Assembly: GCF_018918345.1 (NCBI RefSeq)
Contig: NZ_JAHLQI010000011.1
Location: 1-41,429 of the forward strand
Origin: Butyricicoccus intestinisimiae
Lineage (GTDB): Bacteria > Bacillota > Clostridia > Oscillospirales > Butyricicoccaceae
DNA: 41,429 bases
Direction: 5' to 3'
Shown here: positions 8,944 to 16,886 of the stretch, one piece after another
Layout: each line of letters starts with the position of its first letter
How positions within the stretch are numbered: position 1 is the first letter of the stretch
The notes under the pieces: generated by a model
The model's input: the letters and a program-made list of their open reading frames with translations, nothing else
Database searches by the model: none
Told to the model about the DNA's origin: nothing
Position numbers and translations under genes: made by a program

Positions 8944-8952
8944 TGCTATAAT
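8944..8952 (+). promoter_or_regulatory. Extended -10 promoter for the AraC-family gene
   Basis: TGCTATAAT with the -10 at 8947-8952; the -35 is poor. It is divergent from the acetyltransferase promoter, with the two -10 boxes about 60 bases apart. Confidence 0.65.
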
Positions 8953-8992
8953 AAGCACATATGAGAGAATAGAAACGGGAGAGGAGTATACT

Positions 8993-9925
8993 ATGGCAGA
9001 ACATCAGGCAATGAATGTGCAGTGTTTTGTAAAGAAGGACTTTCAGTCAGTATTTACTGGAAAAAATAACCCGAAGTTATTATATGTTAGCGACATTCGA
9101 CCGGATACCAGCGCACATCCGCGCGTTATGCATGCGCACGAGGATTTTGTGGAGCTGATTTTAATTTGCAGCGGAAGCAGCGAGTATCTCATTCATGATA
9201 AAAAGTACAAGGTACAGCAGGGCGATTTGCTCATTTATAATCCGGGCGTGGTGCACGATGAAATTTCCGGTTCGGATAATCTGGTGGGCAGCTACTGTAT
9301 TGCCGTTGGAAATTTACACATGCCGGAGCTCAAGGAGTATGCGCTGATTCCGCAAGACGCAGGCTTTGTATTTCCGACAGGAGAGCATTTTGAACCGCTC
9401 AAGACGCTGTTTGAAATGATGTTCCGGAGCTTATCGTCGGGAGAAATCAATGCAGAGGCGTTTTGCCACTCGCTGATGCACGCGGTACTTGTCAAGGCAC
9501 TGACGGTTGTCGGTGTCAAGGCGTCGAACAACGAGGAGACTGAAGTAGAAGAACCGTCTATTTTGGGTCAGCGCATCAAAGAATACATTGATAAGAACTA
9601 TACAGAGCCGATCACGCTGCAAAGCATGGGAGAAGCGCTCAATATCAGCCCGTATTATCTGTCGCATGTATTTAAAGAGATGAGTGGATATTCGCCGATG
9701 CAGTATTTGCTGCGCCGCCGCATTGGAGAAGCGCAGACACTTCTCATTTCGACGGATTTACCGGTCACGACAATTGCCGGTATGGTAGGCTATGACACAC
9801 AGAGCTATTTTAATCTGCAGTTTTCCAAAAACGTCGGCATGCCGCCGAAGAAATACCGGCAAAATTATCTTGTCGAGACACGTCAGCCGGAAAAGAAGCG
9901 CAGAAAGAAGAAAAAAGAATCGTAA
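8993..9925 (+). CDS. AraC-family transcriptional regulator with N-terminal cupin
   Basis: This 310-residue regulator has a cupin-like ligand-binding domain at about residues 35-110 (HPRVMHAHEDFVELILICSG, YKVQQGDLLIYNPGVVHDE). Residues about 187-290 form an AraC helix-turn-helix pair (ITLQSMGEALNISPYYLSHVFKEMSGYSPMQYL and VTTIAGMVGYDTQSYFNLQFSKNVGMPPKKYR). The ATG has GAGAGGAG upstream. The protein ends in an unusually basic tail (KKRRKKKKES). It lies directly upstream of iolD and is the only regulator gene adjacent to the inositol cluster, so it is the best candidate for controlling it. No sequence feature proves that. A terminator separates it from iolD. Confidence 0.92.
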   Translation: MAEHQAMNVQCFVKKDFQSVFTGKNNPKLLYVSDIRPDTSAHPRVMHAHEDFVELILICSGSSEYLIHDKKYKVQQGDLLIYNPGVVHDEISGSDNLVGSYCIAVGNLHMPELKEYALIPQDAGFVFPTGEHFEPLKTLFEMMFRSLSSGEINAEAFCHSLMHAVLVKALTVVGVKASNNEETEVEEPSILGQRIKEYIDKNYTEPITLQSMGEALNISPYYLSHVFKEMSGYSPMQYLLRRRIGEAQTLLISTDLPVTTIAGMVGYDTQSYFNLQFSKNVGMPPKKYRQNYLVETRQPEKKRRKKKKES

Positions 9926-9933
9926 ATCCTCCC

Positions 9934-9969
9934 GCCGGAGAGCAGAAAAATCTGCCCTCCGGCTTTTTT
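9934..9969 (+). terminator. Rho-independent terminator after the AraC gene
   Basis: The arms at 9934-9945 and 9952-9963 pair with one mismatch and are followed by six T. Confidence 0.88.
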
Positions 9970-9990
9970 CATGCGCGAGAAAAACAGGCA

Positions 9991-10068
9991 ATCGCAGGAT
10001 ATTAGAAAAAGCAGTGCTATGCATGACGCGGGGGCTTGCGAGGGGGAACAGCAAGAATTTGAAAGTTT
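9991..10068 (+). promoter_or_regulatory. Upstream cis element A of the iolD unit (shared with the iolE unit)
   Basis: Two blocks recur upstream of iolE: ATCGCAGGAT at 9991-10000 and GCAAGAatTTGAAAGTTT at 10051-10068. The second block starts 134 bases before the iolD -10, against 133 bases in the iolE copy. The CAAGA-TTTG core is close to an inverted repeat. The rest of the 344-base intergenic stretch holds the terminator before this element, A-rich sequence and the promoter. Function as an operator is inferred. Confidence 0.55.
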
Positions 10069-10158
10069 GCGCGAAAGGCGGGGGAGCACGGAGCAAAAAC
10101 ACAGCAAGGATATAAAAAATCGAAAAAATACTGACAAAATTGTGAAAAAACAAAAGGC

Positions 10159-10190
10159 TTAAAGTTTGTTTTTCGTGAAAATAGTATACT
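10159..10190 (+). promoter_or_regulatory. Putative iolD promoter
   Basis: TATACT at 10185-10190 is a good -10. A -35 is unclear (TTAAAG at 10159-10164 is too far, AAGTTT at 10162-10167 is weak), which fits a promoter that needs an activator. Confidence 0.55.
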
Positions 10191-10269
10191 GAGTACAACA
10201 AAAACAAGGAACCGCAAAACAAAAATTGTGGATATAAGACGAATGTTTATGTATGAGGAGGAAACAATT

Positions 10270-12222
10270 ATGAGCAAGACAAAGATGACAGTAGGTCAGG
10301 CAGTCGTAAAGTTCCTGAACCAGCAGTACATCGAATTTGACGGCGTAGAGCAGCCGTTCGTAGACGGCATTTTCACCATCTTTGGACACGGCATGGTAGT
10401 TGGTCTGGGACAGGCGCTGGATGAAGACCCGGGTCGTCTGCGTGTATATCAGGGCAGAAACGAGCAGGGCATGGCACATGCTGCTATCTCTTATGCGAAG
10501 CAGCACAACCGCCGCAAGATCATCGCTTGCTCTTCTTCCATCGGCCCTGGCGCAGCAAACATGGTAACCGCAGCGCTGACCGCATCCATCAACCACATTC
10601 CGCTGCTGCTGTTCCCGTCTGACTCTTTTGCAACCCGTCAGCCGGATCCGGTACTGCAGCAGATGGAAGTTTCTCACGACCTGAGCATCACCGCGTCCGA
10701 TTGCTTCAAGCCGGTTTCCAAGTACTGGGATCGCATTTCCCGTCCGGAACAGCTGATGCCGGCACTGATTAACGCATTCCGCGTACTGACCGACACCGCT
10801 GACTGCGGTGCTGTCTGCATCAGCCTGCCGCAGGACGTACAGGGCGAGAGCTTTGAGTATCCGGATTACTTCTTCCAGAAGCGTGTACATCACATCTCCC
10901 GCCGCGGCGCAGATGCATATGAAGTAGAGAAGGCTGTAGAGCTGATTAAGTCCGCAAAGAAGCCGATCTTGATTTCCGGCGGCGGCGTTCGTTACTCCGA
11001 GGCAGGCGAAACTGTTATGAAGTTCGCTAGCGAGTTCAACATCCCAGTATCTCAGACACAGGCTGGTCATTCCGCTCTGCCGGACAGCTTTGAACTGAGT
11101 GTAGGCGGCATCGGTGTTACCGGTGGTCTGGCAGCAAATGCACTGTGCAAGGATGCAGATCTGGTTATCGGTGTTGGCACCCGTTTCAATGACTTCGTTA
11201 CCGGTTCTAAGTGGGTTCTGTTCCGCAATCCGGACATCAAGATTCTGGCAATCAACACTTCTGAGTTCCACGCGGAGAAGCTGGATGCAACCCGTTGCGT
11301 AGGCGATGCCAAGGTGACGCTGGAGCAGATCTATGATGCACTGAAGGCTGACGGCTACAAGTCCGGCTATACCAACGAGATTCAGGAAATCCGTGAGGTA
11401 TGGGAGAAGGAGCGTCTGAGCGTTCTCGGCGTACAGTATCATGGCGAAGGCTTCGGCGAAGGCAAGTTTGTACCGTGCGTACCGAGCTGGACCGAGAAGA
11501 TCATGAACGACTTTGTTAACGACATCGGCGGCACCATCACCGAGTCCAATGCAGTTGGTATCCTGCGCGAAGAGATTGATGACGATGCAATCGTTGTTGC
11601 AGCTGCAGGTTCTCTGCCGGCTGACCTCGAGAGACTGTGGGTAACCGATGCAAAGGACACCTACAACATGGAATACGGCGCATCCTGCATGGGCTATGAA
11701 ATTGCTGGTGCACTCGGCTCCAAGCTGGCAGCACCGGAGCAGGAAGTTTATGCTCTGGTTGGCGACGGTTCCTTTATGATGCTGAACTCTGAGATTCCGA
11801 CTGCTATTCAGGAGAATGCAAAGATCACTGTTGTTGTATTCGATAATACTGCATTCGGCTGCATCAACAACCTCCAGATGGGCAACGGCGTTGGTTCTCT
11901 GGCAACTGAAATGCGTCATCGTAACGAAGAGACCGGCAAGCTGGACGGTAAGTACTGCTACACCGATTTCGGCAAGGTTGGCGAAGGCTACGGCATGAAG
12001 GCATTCTATGCTAAGACTCCGGAAGAATTTCGCAAGGCTGTACAGGATGCAAAGAAGGAAACCGGCTCTTGCATCATTGATGCAAAGGTTCTGCCGAAGA
12101 CCATGGCAGAGGGCTATGAGTCCTGGTGGCATATCGGCGTAGCTTCTACCTCTAAGTCTGAGAAGGTTCAGGAAGCACGCAAGCGTCTGGATCAGTACAT
12201 CAGCGAAGCGAGAATGTATTGA
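10270..12222 (+). CDS. iolD: 3D-(3,5/4)-trihydroxycyclohexane-1,2-dione hydrolase IolD
   Basis: IolD is a thiamine diphosphate enzyme that opens the ring of the diketo-inositol intermediate to give 5-deoxy-D-glucuronate. The 650-residue product is near the usual 640. The N-terminal domain carries the catalytic Glu in GRNEQGMAHAAISYAK. The middle domain includes PILISGGGVRYSEAGE. The C-terminal domain has the cofactor motif GDGSFMMLNSEIPTAIQENAKI...VVFDNTAFGCINN. The ATG at 10270 is preceded by GAGGAGGAA; an in-frame GTG at 10228 is less likely. Codon use is strongly biased to CTG, GGC, AAG and GAC compared with nearby regulators, which suggests high expression. It is first in a unit with iolB and the dehydrogenase. 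Confidence 0.95.
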   Translation: MSKTKMTVGQAVVKFLNQQYIEFDGVEQPFVDGIFTIFGHGMVVGLGQALDEDPGRLRVYQGRNEQGMAHAAISYAKQHNRRKIIACSSSIGPGAANMVTAALTASINHIPLLLFPSDSFATRQPDPVLQQMEVSHDLSITASDCFKPVSKYWDRISRPEQLMPALINAFRVLTDTADCGAVCISLPQDVQGESFEYPDYFFQKRVHHISRRGADAYEVEKAVELIKSAKKPILISGGGVRYSEAGETVMKFASEFNIPVSQTQAGHSALPDSFELSVGGIGVTGGLAANALCKDADLVIGVGTRFNDFVTGSKWVLFRNPDIKILAINTSEFHAEKLDATRCVGDAKVTLEQIYDALKADGYKSGYTNEIQEIREVWEKERLSVLGVQYHGEGFGEGKFVPCVPSWTEKIMNDFVNDIGGTITESNAVGILREEIDDDAIVVAAAGSLPADLERLWVTDAKDTYNMEYGASCMGYEIAGALGSKLAAPEQEVYALVGDGSFMMLNSEIPTAIQENAKITVVVFDNTAFGCINNLQMGNGVGSLATEMRHRNEETGKLDGKYCYTDFGKVGEGYGMKAFYAKTPEEFRKAVQDAKKETGSCIIDAKVLPKTMAEGYESWWHIGVASTSKSEKVQEARKRLDQYISEARMY

Positions 12223-12326
12223 GTTAATACGGCTGTAATGACACACCACATCTCTAGTTTCCTAACAAGACATTCGTAACTCTGTGCACTCATGCATTCT
12301 CCGCATGTATATACCTTTTCTCACAG

Positions 12327-12360
12327 CTTTTGCAGCGCGGCGGGGGCCGCGCTGCAAAGG
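12327..12360 (+). other. GC-rich intercistronic hairpin between iolD and iolB
   Basis: A perfect 13-base stem (12329-12341 with 12346-12358, loop GGGG) lies in the 224-base gap between iolD and iolB. No T run follows, so it is not a standard terminator. It may protect or process the mRNA, or reduce read-through. No clear promoter was found between it and iolB. Confidence 0.7.
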
Positions 12361-12446
12361 AATGCACAGCGAAACTGGGAGCATTAACCGATACTTAATG
12401 ATATTTTTATTTTGATAAAGCGCATACCGACAAAGGAGCGATCGAC

Positions 12447-13238
12447 ATGAAATACACAGCAAAAGCCCCATTTGACAAGGGCTATAATAAGATGGTTTCC
12501 GCAGTAGACAATCCGGAAATGATGGGCATGGAGTTCGGCGTTGTCAAGATGACAGCAGGCGACATCATGAATTTTGACTATGCACAGGAAGTTGTTTACG
12601 ATCTGATGAGCGGCACAGTCACCTTCGCTTGGGAAGGCAAGACCGAGACCGTAACCCGTAAGGACTGCTTCCATGAGGGCGCAATTCTGCTGCACGTTCC
12701 GCAGAACACCGCTGTCACCATCACTTGCGGCGCAGACGCAGAAATCGCAGTGGCACGCACCGAAAACAAGCGCAGCTTTGCTTCCCGCCTCATGCGTCCG
12801 GAGGACTGCCTGAGCGCAAACGAGGAGCGCGGCGCAGGTCAGATGAACGAGTGTTCCACCCGTCTGGTTCGTACTTTCTTTGATCGCTCCAACTGCCCGG
12901 AGACCAATTTCTTCATCGGCGAAGTAGTGCACTTCCCAGGCAAGTGGTCTTCTTACCCGCCGCATCAGCATGTAGAGCCGGAGCTGTATTACTACAAGTT
13001 CCTGCCGGAAAACGGCTATGGTCTGGCTGAGTACGGCGATGACGCATTTAAGGTAAAGAACAATGATCTGACCGGTATGCCGGAGAATGTTACCCATTCT
13101 CAGTGCGCAGCACCGGGCTATGCAGAGTACTATCTGTGGTGCATCCGTCTGCAGGACGACAAGAACATTGTGACCACGGTTGTGCCGGAATACGAGTGGG
13201 TAACCGCAGCAGACGCAAAGTATTTCCCAGAGATTTAA
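12447..13238 (+). CDS. iolB: 5-deoxy-glucuronate isomerase IolB
   Basis: IolB converts 5-deoxy-D-glucuronate, the IolD product, to 2-deoxy-5-keto-D-gluconate. The 263-residue protein is close to the family's 270. It is a two-cupin protein; the metal-binding family motif is GKWSSYPPHQHVEPELYYYK with the His pair in PPHQH and the nearby Glu. The ending VVPEYEWVTAADAKYFPEI is also typical in position. The start has AAAGGAG eight bases upstream of the ATG. It is the second inositol gene of the unit and its stop lies 16 bases before the dehydrogenase. Like iolD it uses codons of a highly expressed gene. Confidence 0.93.
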   Translation: MKYTAKAPFDKGYNKMVSAVDNPEMMGMEFGVVKMTAGDIMNFDYAQEVVYDLMSGTVTFAWEGKTETVTRKDCFHEGAILLHVPQNTAVTITCGADAEIAVARTENKRSFASRLMRPEDCLSANEERGAGQMNECSTRLVRTFFDRSNCPETNFFIGEVVHFPGKWSSYPPHQHVEPELYYYKFLPENGYGLAEYGDDAFKVKNNDLTGMPENVTHSQCAAPGYAEYYLWCIRLQDDKNIVTTVVPEYEWVTAADAKYFPEI

Positions 13239-13254
13239 GGCAGGAGGCATAAAC

Positions 13255-14376
13255 ATGAAAGCATTTCAGTTAATTCCTGCAATTGCAGAATATGCAGATT
13301 TTAAGACTTATGCGCAAGAAGCTGGTCTGGGTGCAGAAGATCTCATTCTGACCAATGAATATATTTACGAGCCGACAATTTCCGCACTGGATCTGGGCTG
13401 CCATACCCTGTTTCAGGAAAAGTACGGCATGGGCGAGCCGACCGACGTGATGGTAGATGCCATCCTCGACGAACTGCGCGATAAGGACTATAACCGCATT
13501 ATCGCTGTCGGCGGCGGCACCATTATCGACATTGCCAAGGTGCTGGCTGTTGCTTCCAAGGAAGATAAGGTAGACGATCTGTACGACCGCATGGCAGACC
13601 TGCACAAGGTTCATGAGCTGGTTATCGTTCCGACTACCTGCGGCACCGGTTCTGAAGTAACCAATATTTCCATCATCAACCGCACCACCAAGGGCGTCAA
13701 GCAGGGTATTGTCTCTCCGGCTATGTTTGCCAACGAGGCGGCACTGATTCCGGGTATGCTCGCAAGTCTGCCGTATGGCGTCTTTGCGACATCTTCAATT
13801 GATGCCATGATTCATGCTGTGGAGTCCTTCCTCAGCCCGAATGCGTGCGCAATCAGCGAGCTGTTCTCCAAGAGCGCGCTGCACCTGATTCTGAGCGGCT
13901 GGCGTGCTGCTGTAGATAACGGCGACCGCGATGCTTGGAAGAAGTATGCGGCTCGATTCCTGCGTGCCTCTAACTTTGCCGGCATTGCATTTGGCCATGC
14001 AGGCTGTGCAGCAGTGCACGCACTGAGCTACCCGCTCGGCGGCGCACATCATGTTCCGCACGGTCAGTCCAATCAGCTGATGTTTGCCGATGTTATGCGC
14101 AAATATCAGGAGAAGAAGCCGGTTGGCAAGCTCAACAAGCTGGAAGAAATTCTGGCAGCAGAGCTGGATACTGAGCCGGTATTCGCACTGGAGGAGCTGT
14201 ACAAGCTCATGAACGCTGTGCTGGAAAAGAAGCAGCTGCGTGAAGTTGGCGTAACGGCGGATGAGCTGCCGGTATATGCCAAGACGGTGCTGGAGACCCA
14301 GCAGCGTTTGCTCAACAACAATTATGTAGAACTGACGGAAGAAGATATTTTGAGCATTTATACCAATGCATTCTAA
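13255..14376 (+). CDS. Iron-dependent alcohol dehydrogenase, 4-hydroxybutyrate dehydrogenase-like
   Basis: This 373-residue enzyme is of the type III iron alcohol dehydrogenase family. Motifs are IAVGGGTIIDIAK for nucleotide binding, VPTTCGTGSEVTN, and the metal ligands in SSIDAMIHAVE and FGHAGCAAVHALSYPLGGAHHVPHG. From memory it resembles the Clostridium kluyveri 4-hydroxybutyrate dehydrogenase along its length (ILTNE, FQEKYGMGEP, AGIAFGxAG, QQRLLxNNY). That enzyme interconverts succinate semialdehyde and 4-hydroxybutyrate with NADH. Here it follows iolB by 16 bases with an AGGAGG site. In this setting it may reduce malonate semialdehyde, the usual inositol end product, to 3-hydroxypropionate; that substrate is inference. 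A terminator follows. Confidence 0.88.
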   Translation: MKAFQLIPAIAEYADFKTYAQEAGLGAEDLILTNEYIYEPTISALDLGCHTLFQEKYGMGEPTDVMVDAILDELRDKDYNRIIAVGGGTIIDIAKVLAVASKEDKVDDLYDRMADLHKVHELVIVPTTCGTGSEVTNISIINRTTKGVKQGIVSPAMFANEAALIPGMLASLPYGVFATSSIDAMIHAVESFLSPNACAISELFSKSALHLILSGWRAAVDNGDRDAWKKYAARFLRASNFAGIAFGHAGCAAVHALSYPLGGAHHVPHGQSNQLMFADVMRKYQEKKPVGKLNKLEEILAAELDTEPVFALEELYKLMNAVLEKKQLREVGVTADELPVYAKTVLETQQRLLNNNYVELTEEDILSIYTNAF

Positions 14377-14421
14377 ATCTTGGGCCGTTTGTATCAAATA
14401 TCTGGAACATATGATAGGGAG

Positions 14422-14460
14422 AATACAGACACAGAATTGCCGCTGTGTCTGTATTTTTTT
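14422..14460 (+). terminator. Rho-independent terminator ending the iolD unit
   Basis: A perfect 13-base stem (14422-14434 and 14443-14455) is followed by a T run to 14460. Confidence 0.92.
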
Positions 14461-14512
14461 GTGCGGAAACCGTGCGCAGCAGCGCCCTGAAAAAATGGCT
14501 CAAAATCAAGCT

Positions 14513-14577
14513 ATCGCAGGATGTTTGAAATTTTCGGTTTTGCCGCATCCGGCGCATGCGCAAGATCTTGAAAGTTT
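14513..14577 (+). promoter_or_regulatory. Upstream cis element B of the iolE unit (shared with the iolD unit)
   Basis: ATCGCAGGAT at 14513-14522 and GCAAGAtcTTGAAAGTTT at 14560-14577 repeat the blocks found upstream of iolD. CAAGATCTTG (14561-14570) is a perfect palindrome. The second block starts 133 bases before the -10. The remainder of this 395-base gap holds the preceding terminator, A/T-rich sequence and the iolE promoter. Confidence 0.55.
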
Positions 14578-14681
14578 TTCGGAGAAATACCGAAAATTCC
14601 CTCTCTAGGCGTACAGAATTTCAATAAAAATGATTTTTTTTAGAAAAGCTGTAAAAAACAAGAAGTTAAAAGCGGGAGAAA

Positions 14682-14698
14682 GCTGTGCATGATATACT
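14682..14698 (+). promoter_or_regulatory. Extended -10 promoter for iolE-iolG
   Basis: TGATATACT, -10 at 14693-14698, preceded by GCTGTGCA. The same 8 bases precede the -10 of the murB promoter at 30573. No good -35 is seen (TTAAAA at 14666-14671 is 21 bases away). Confidence 0.65.
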
Positions 14699-14771
14699 AA
14701 AGTCACAAAAAGGAAAGACAAAATACCGAAACAACAAGCAGACGCAAAAGTCAAGGAAAGGACGAGAACAT

Positions 14772-15671
14772 ATGTTAGACCCGAAAAAGGTTCGCATCGG
14801 CATTGCACCGATCGCGTGGACAGAAGACGATATGCCGGAGATGGGCGCAGAGAACAGCTTTCTGCAGACCATCAGCGAAATTGCACTGACCGGCTACGTT
14901 GGCACCGAAATTGGCTGCCAATTCCCGAGAGATCCGGCTATCCTGAATAAGGAGCTTGGCCGCAGAGATCTGTCTGTAATCACTGCTTGGATCAGCACCT
15001 ATTTGAATGAGCAGCCGCTGTGGTGGAACGAGCGTGCATTTGTCGATCACATGAATTTCCTCAAGGCATGCGGCACCAATATCATCAACACCTCTGACCA
15101 GAGCTTCTCGATTCAGCACCAGTGGAATACGCCGCTGTCTCAGAAGAAGGTTCTGAACGACGATGAGTTTGAGACACTGGCAAAGGGACTTGATCATCTG
15201 GGCAAGATCGCATATGACAACGGCATGCAGATTGTATACCATCATCATATGACAACAACCGTTCAGAAAACCAACGAAATCGATCATCTGATGCAGCTGA
15301 CCGACCCGAAGTATGTCAGCCTGATTTATGATACCGGCCATCTGACCTTCTCCGGCGAAGATCCGATTGAGATTCTCAAGAAGTATCATGACCGCATCAA
15401 GCACGTACATCTGAAGAACGTCCGCAAGGCAGCTATGGACAAGTGCTATGCAGAGAACAAGAGCTTCCTGCGCTCCATTCCGGAAGGCGTATTCACCGTG
15501 CCGGGCGATCCGGAAGGCTGCGTAGACTTCCCAACCGTATTCAAGCTGCTGGATGAGTACAACTACGAAGGCTGGCTGGTTGTAGAGGCTGAACAGGATC
15601 CGGCCATTGCAAATCCGCTGGAGTATGCAAAGATGGCTCGTGCATATGTAAATAAGTACACTGGGCTCTAA
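14772..15671 (+). CDS. iolE: 2-keto-myo-inositol dehydratase IolE
   Basis: IolE removes water from 2-keto-myo-inositol to give trihydroxycyclohexane-1,2-dione, the IolD substrate. The 299-residue product has the usual length and a xylose isomerase-like TIM barrel. Family motifs are GIAPIAWTEDDMPEMG at the start, AILNKEL, IVYHHHMTTTVQ, SLIYDTGHLTFSGED, RIKHVHLKN and WLVVEAEQDPAIANPLEYA. These match Bacillus IolE segment by segment. The ATG at 14772 has AAAGGA nine bases upstream; an in-frame ATG at 14685 falls before the -10 and is excluded. It leads the second inositol unit, 43 bases before iolG, and uses the same high-expression codons. Confidence 0.94.
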   Translation: MLDPKKVRIGIAPIAWTEDDMPEMGAENSFLQTISEIALTGYVGTEIGCQFPRDPAILNKELGRRDLSVITAWISTYLNEQPLWWNERAFVDHMNFLKACGTNIINTSDQSFSIQHQWNTPLSQKKVLNDDEFETLAKGLDHLGKIAYDNGMQIVYHHHMTTTVQKTNEIDHLMQLTDPKYVSLIYDTGHLTFSGEDPIEILKKYHDRIKHVHLKNVRKAAMDKCYAENKSFLRSIPEGVFTVPGDPEGCVDFPTVFKLLDEYNYEGWLVVEAEQDPAIANPLEYAKMARAYVNKYTGL

Positions 15672-15714
15672 TTTGGTAAAGAGTAAAAGAGTTAGATTTT
15701 AGGAGGAAACACAC

Positions 15715-16734
15715 ATGAAAAAGCTGAAGATCGGTATCATTGGTATTGGTCGTCTGGGCTATGAGCACGCTTGCAACATCGCAAACCGCGTTCCGGGTTC
15801 TGAGCTGGTTGCAATCAGCGATAAGAACATCGCTCGCGCAAAGGAAGTTGCAGAAGAACTGGGCGTATCCGCTGTTTATGAGAATCCGGCAGACCTGTGC
15901 AACGACCCGAATGTAGAAGCTGTTGCCATCGTTACCAACACCAACTCTCATGTTGACATGATTGAGCTGGCTATGAACGCCGGCAAGCACGTATTCTGCG
16001 AAAAGCCGCTGGCTGAGACCGTAGAGAAGTGCAAGAAGGCTGAGAAGATTGTAGAAGCTCATCCGGAGCTTATCTTCATGCTGGGCTTCATGCGCCGTTA
16101 CGACCATTCCTATGCCATTGCAAAGGAAAAGATCAACCGCGGCGACATCGGCGACATCGTTCTGGTTCGCTGCTACTCGCAGGATCCGATCGCTATCATC
16201 AAGGGCACACTGGAATACGCACCGCGTTCCGGCGGTCAGTTCATCGACATGTCCATCCATGATATCGACCTGATTCGCTGGCTGACCGAGTCTGAGCCGA
16301 AGAAGCTGTGGGCAATCGGCGGCTGCTATGAGTTCAAGCAGTACAAGGATTGGGATGACGGCGATAACGTATCCTGCCTGATTCAAAACGAGAACGAGAC
16401 CATGGCATTCTTCTACGCAGGCCGTGCAGCAGCACATGGTTCCGCAGTTGAGACCGAAATCGTTGGTACCCGCGGTACTCTTCGCATCTCCGCCGTTCCG
16501 ACCGACTCCCTGCTGGAAGTTATGAGCGAACATGGCGTTTGCCGTGAGTGCTATCAGGACTTTGTAACCCGTTGGCACGATGCATATGTAAAGGAAATGG
16601 AAGTATTCTGCGACAACGTTGCAACCGGTACACCGGCAAACCCGAACGTATACGATGGCACCAAGTCCACCAACATTGCGTTCCGCTGCAAGGAGTCCTT
16701 CCTGAAGAACGAGCTGCTCACTCTGTCCGAGTAA
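15715..16734 (+). CDS. iolG: Inositol 2-dehydrogenase IolG
   Basis: IolG oxidises myo-inositol to 2-keto-myo-inositol with NAD+, the first step of the pathway. The 339-residue protein belongs to the Gfo/Idh/MocA family. It shows a Rossmann motif GIIGIGRLGYEHA at residues 7-19, the catalytic Lys in FCEKPLAET, and the Asp/His pair in FIDMSIHDIDLIRWL. The C-terminal dimerisation domain is complete. AGGAGG precedes the ATG. Other members of this family act on other polyols or sugars, but the neighbouring iolE, iolD and iolB make the inositol assignment strong. Confidence 0.92.
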   Translation: MKKLKIGIIGIGRLGYEHACNIANRVPGSELVAISDKNIARAKEVAEELGVSAVYENPADLCNDPNVEAVAIVTNTNSHVDMIELAMNAGKHVFCEKPLAETVEKCKKAEKIVEAHPELIFMLGFMRRYDHSYAIAKEKINRGDIGDIVLVRCYSQDPIAIIKGTLEYAPRSGGQFIDMSIHDIDLIRWLTESEPKKLWAIGGCYEFKQYKDWDDGDNVSCLIQNENETMAFFYAGRAAAHGSAVETEIVGTRGTLRISAVPTDSLLEVMSEHGVCRECYQDFVTRWHDAYVKEMEVFCDNVATGTPANPNVYDGTKSTNIAFRCKESFLKNELLTLSE

Positions 16735-16833
16735 TCACAAGCAATTTTATTCATCCATTTATTTCTCACTATATAATATAGTTTCTGCTACACTCTCTCA
16801 ACGGCAGAAACGATCACCACCTATTTCTCCAAA

Positions 16834-16867
16834 CGAAAAGCCGCAGGTCAATCCTGCGGCTTTTTCG
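16834..16867. terminator. Bidirectional terminator between iolG and the HAD gene
   Basis: Inverted repeat CGAAAAGCCGCAGG / CCTGCGGCTTTTTCG with a four- to five-base loop; it has A and T runs on both sides. A smaller hairpin (16781-16788 with 16804-16811) lies upstream without a T run. Confidence 0.9.
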
Positions 16868-16886
16868 TGTGCATATGTAAGAAAAA

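Noticed and set aside
9970-10160. A riboswitch or small RNA upstream of iolD
   Set aside because: The stretch lies upstream of the predicted -10, so it is not in the iolD mRNA. No long paired structure or known RNA motif was seen.
10159-12249. 696-codon open frame on the minus strand across iolD
   Set aside because: It is antisense to a clear IolD, lacks any recognised domain and arises from the strong codon bias of iolD.
12363-12446. A separate promoter for iolB
   Set aside because: TTAACC and TATTTT-like boxes are poor and badly spaced; co-transcription with iolD is simpler.
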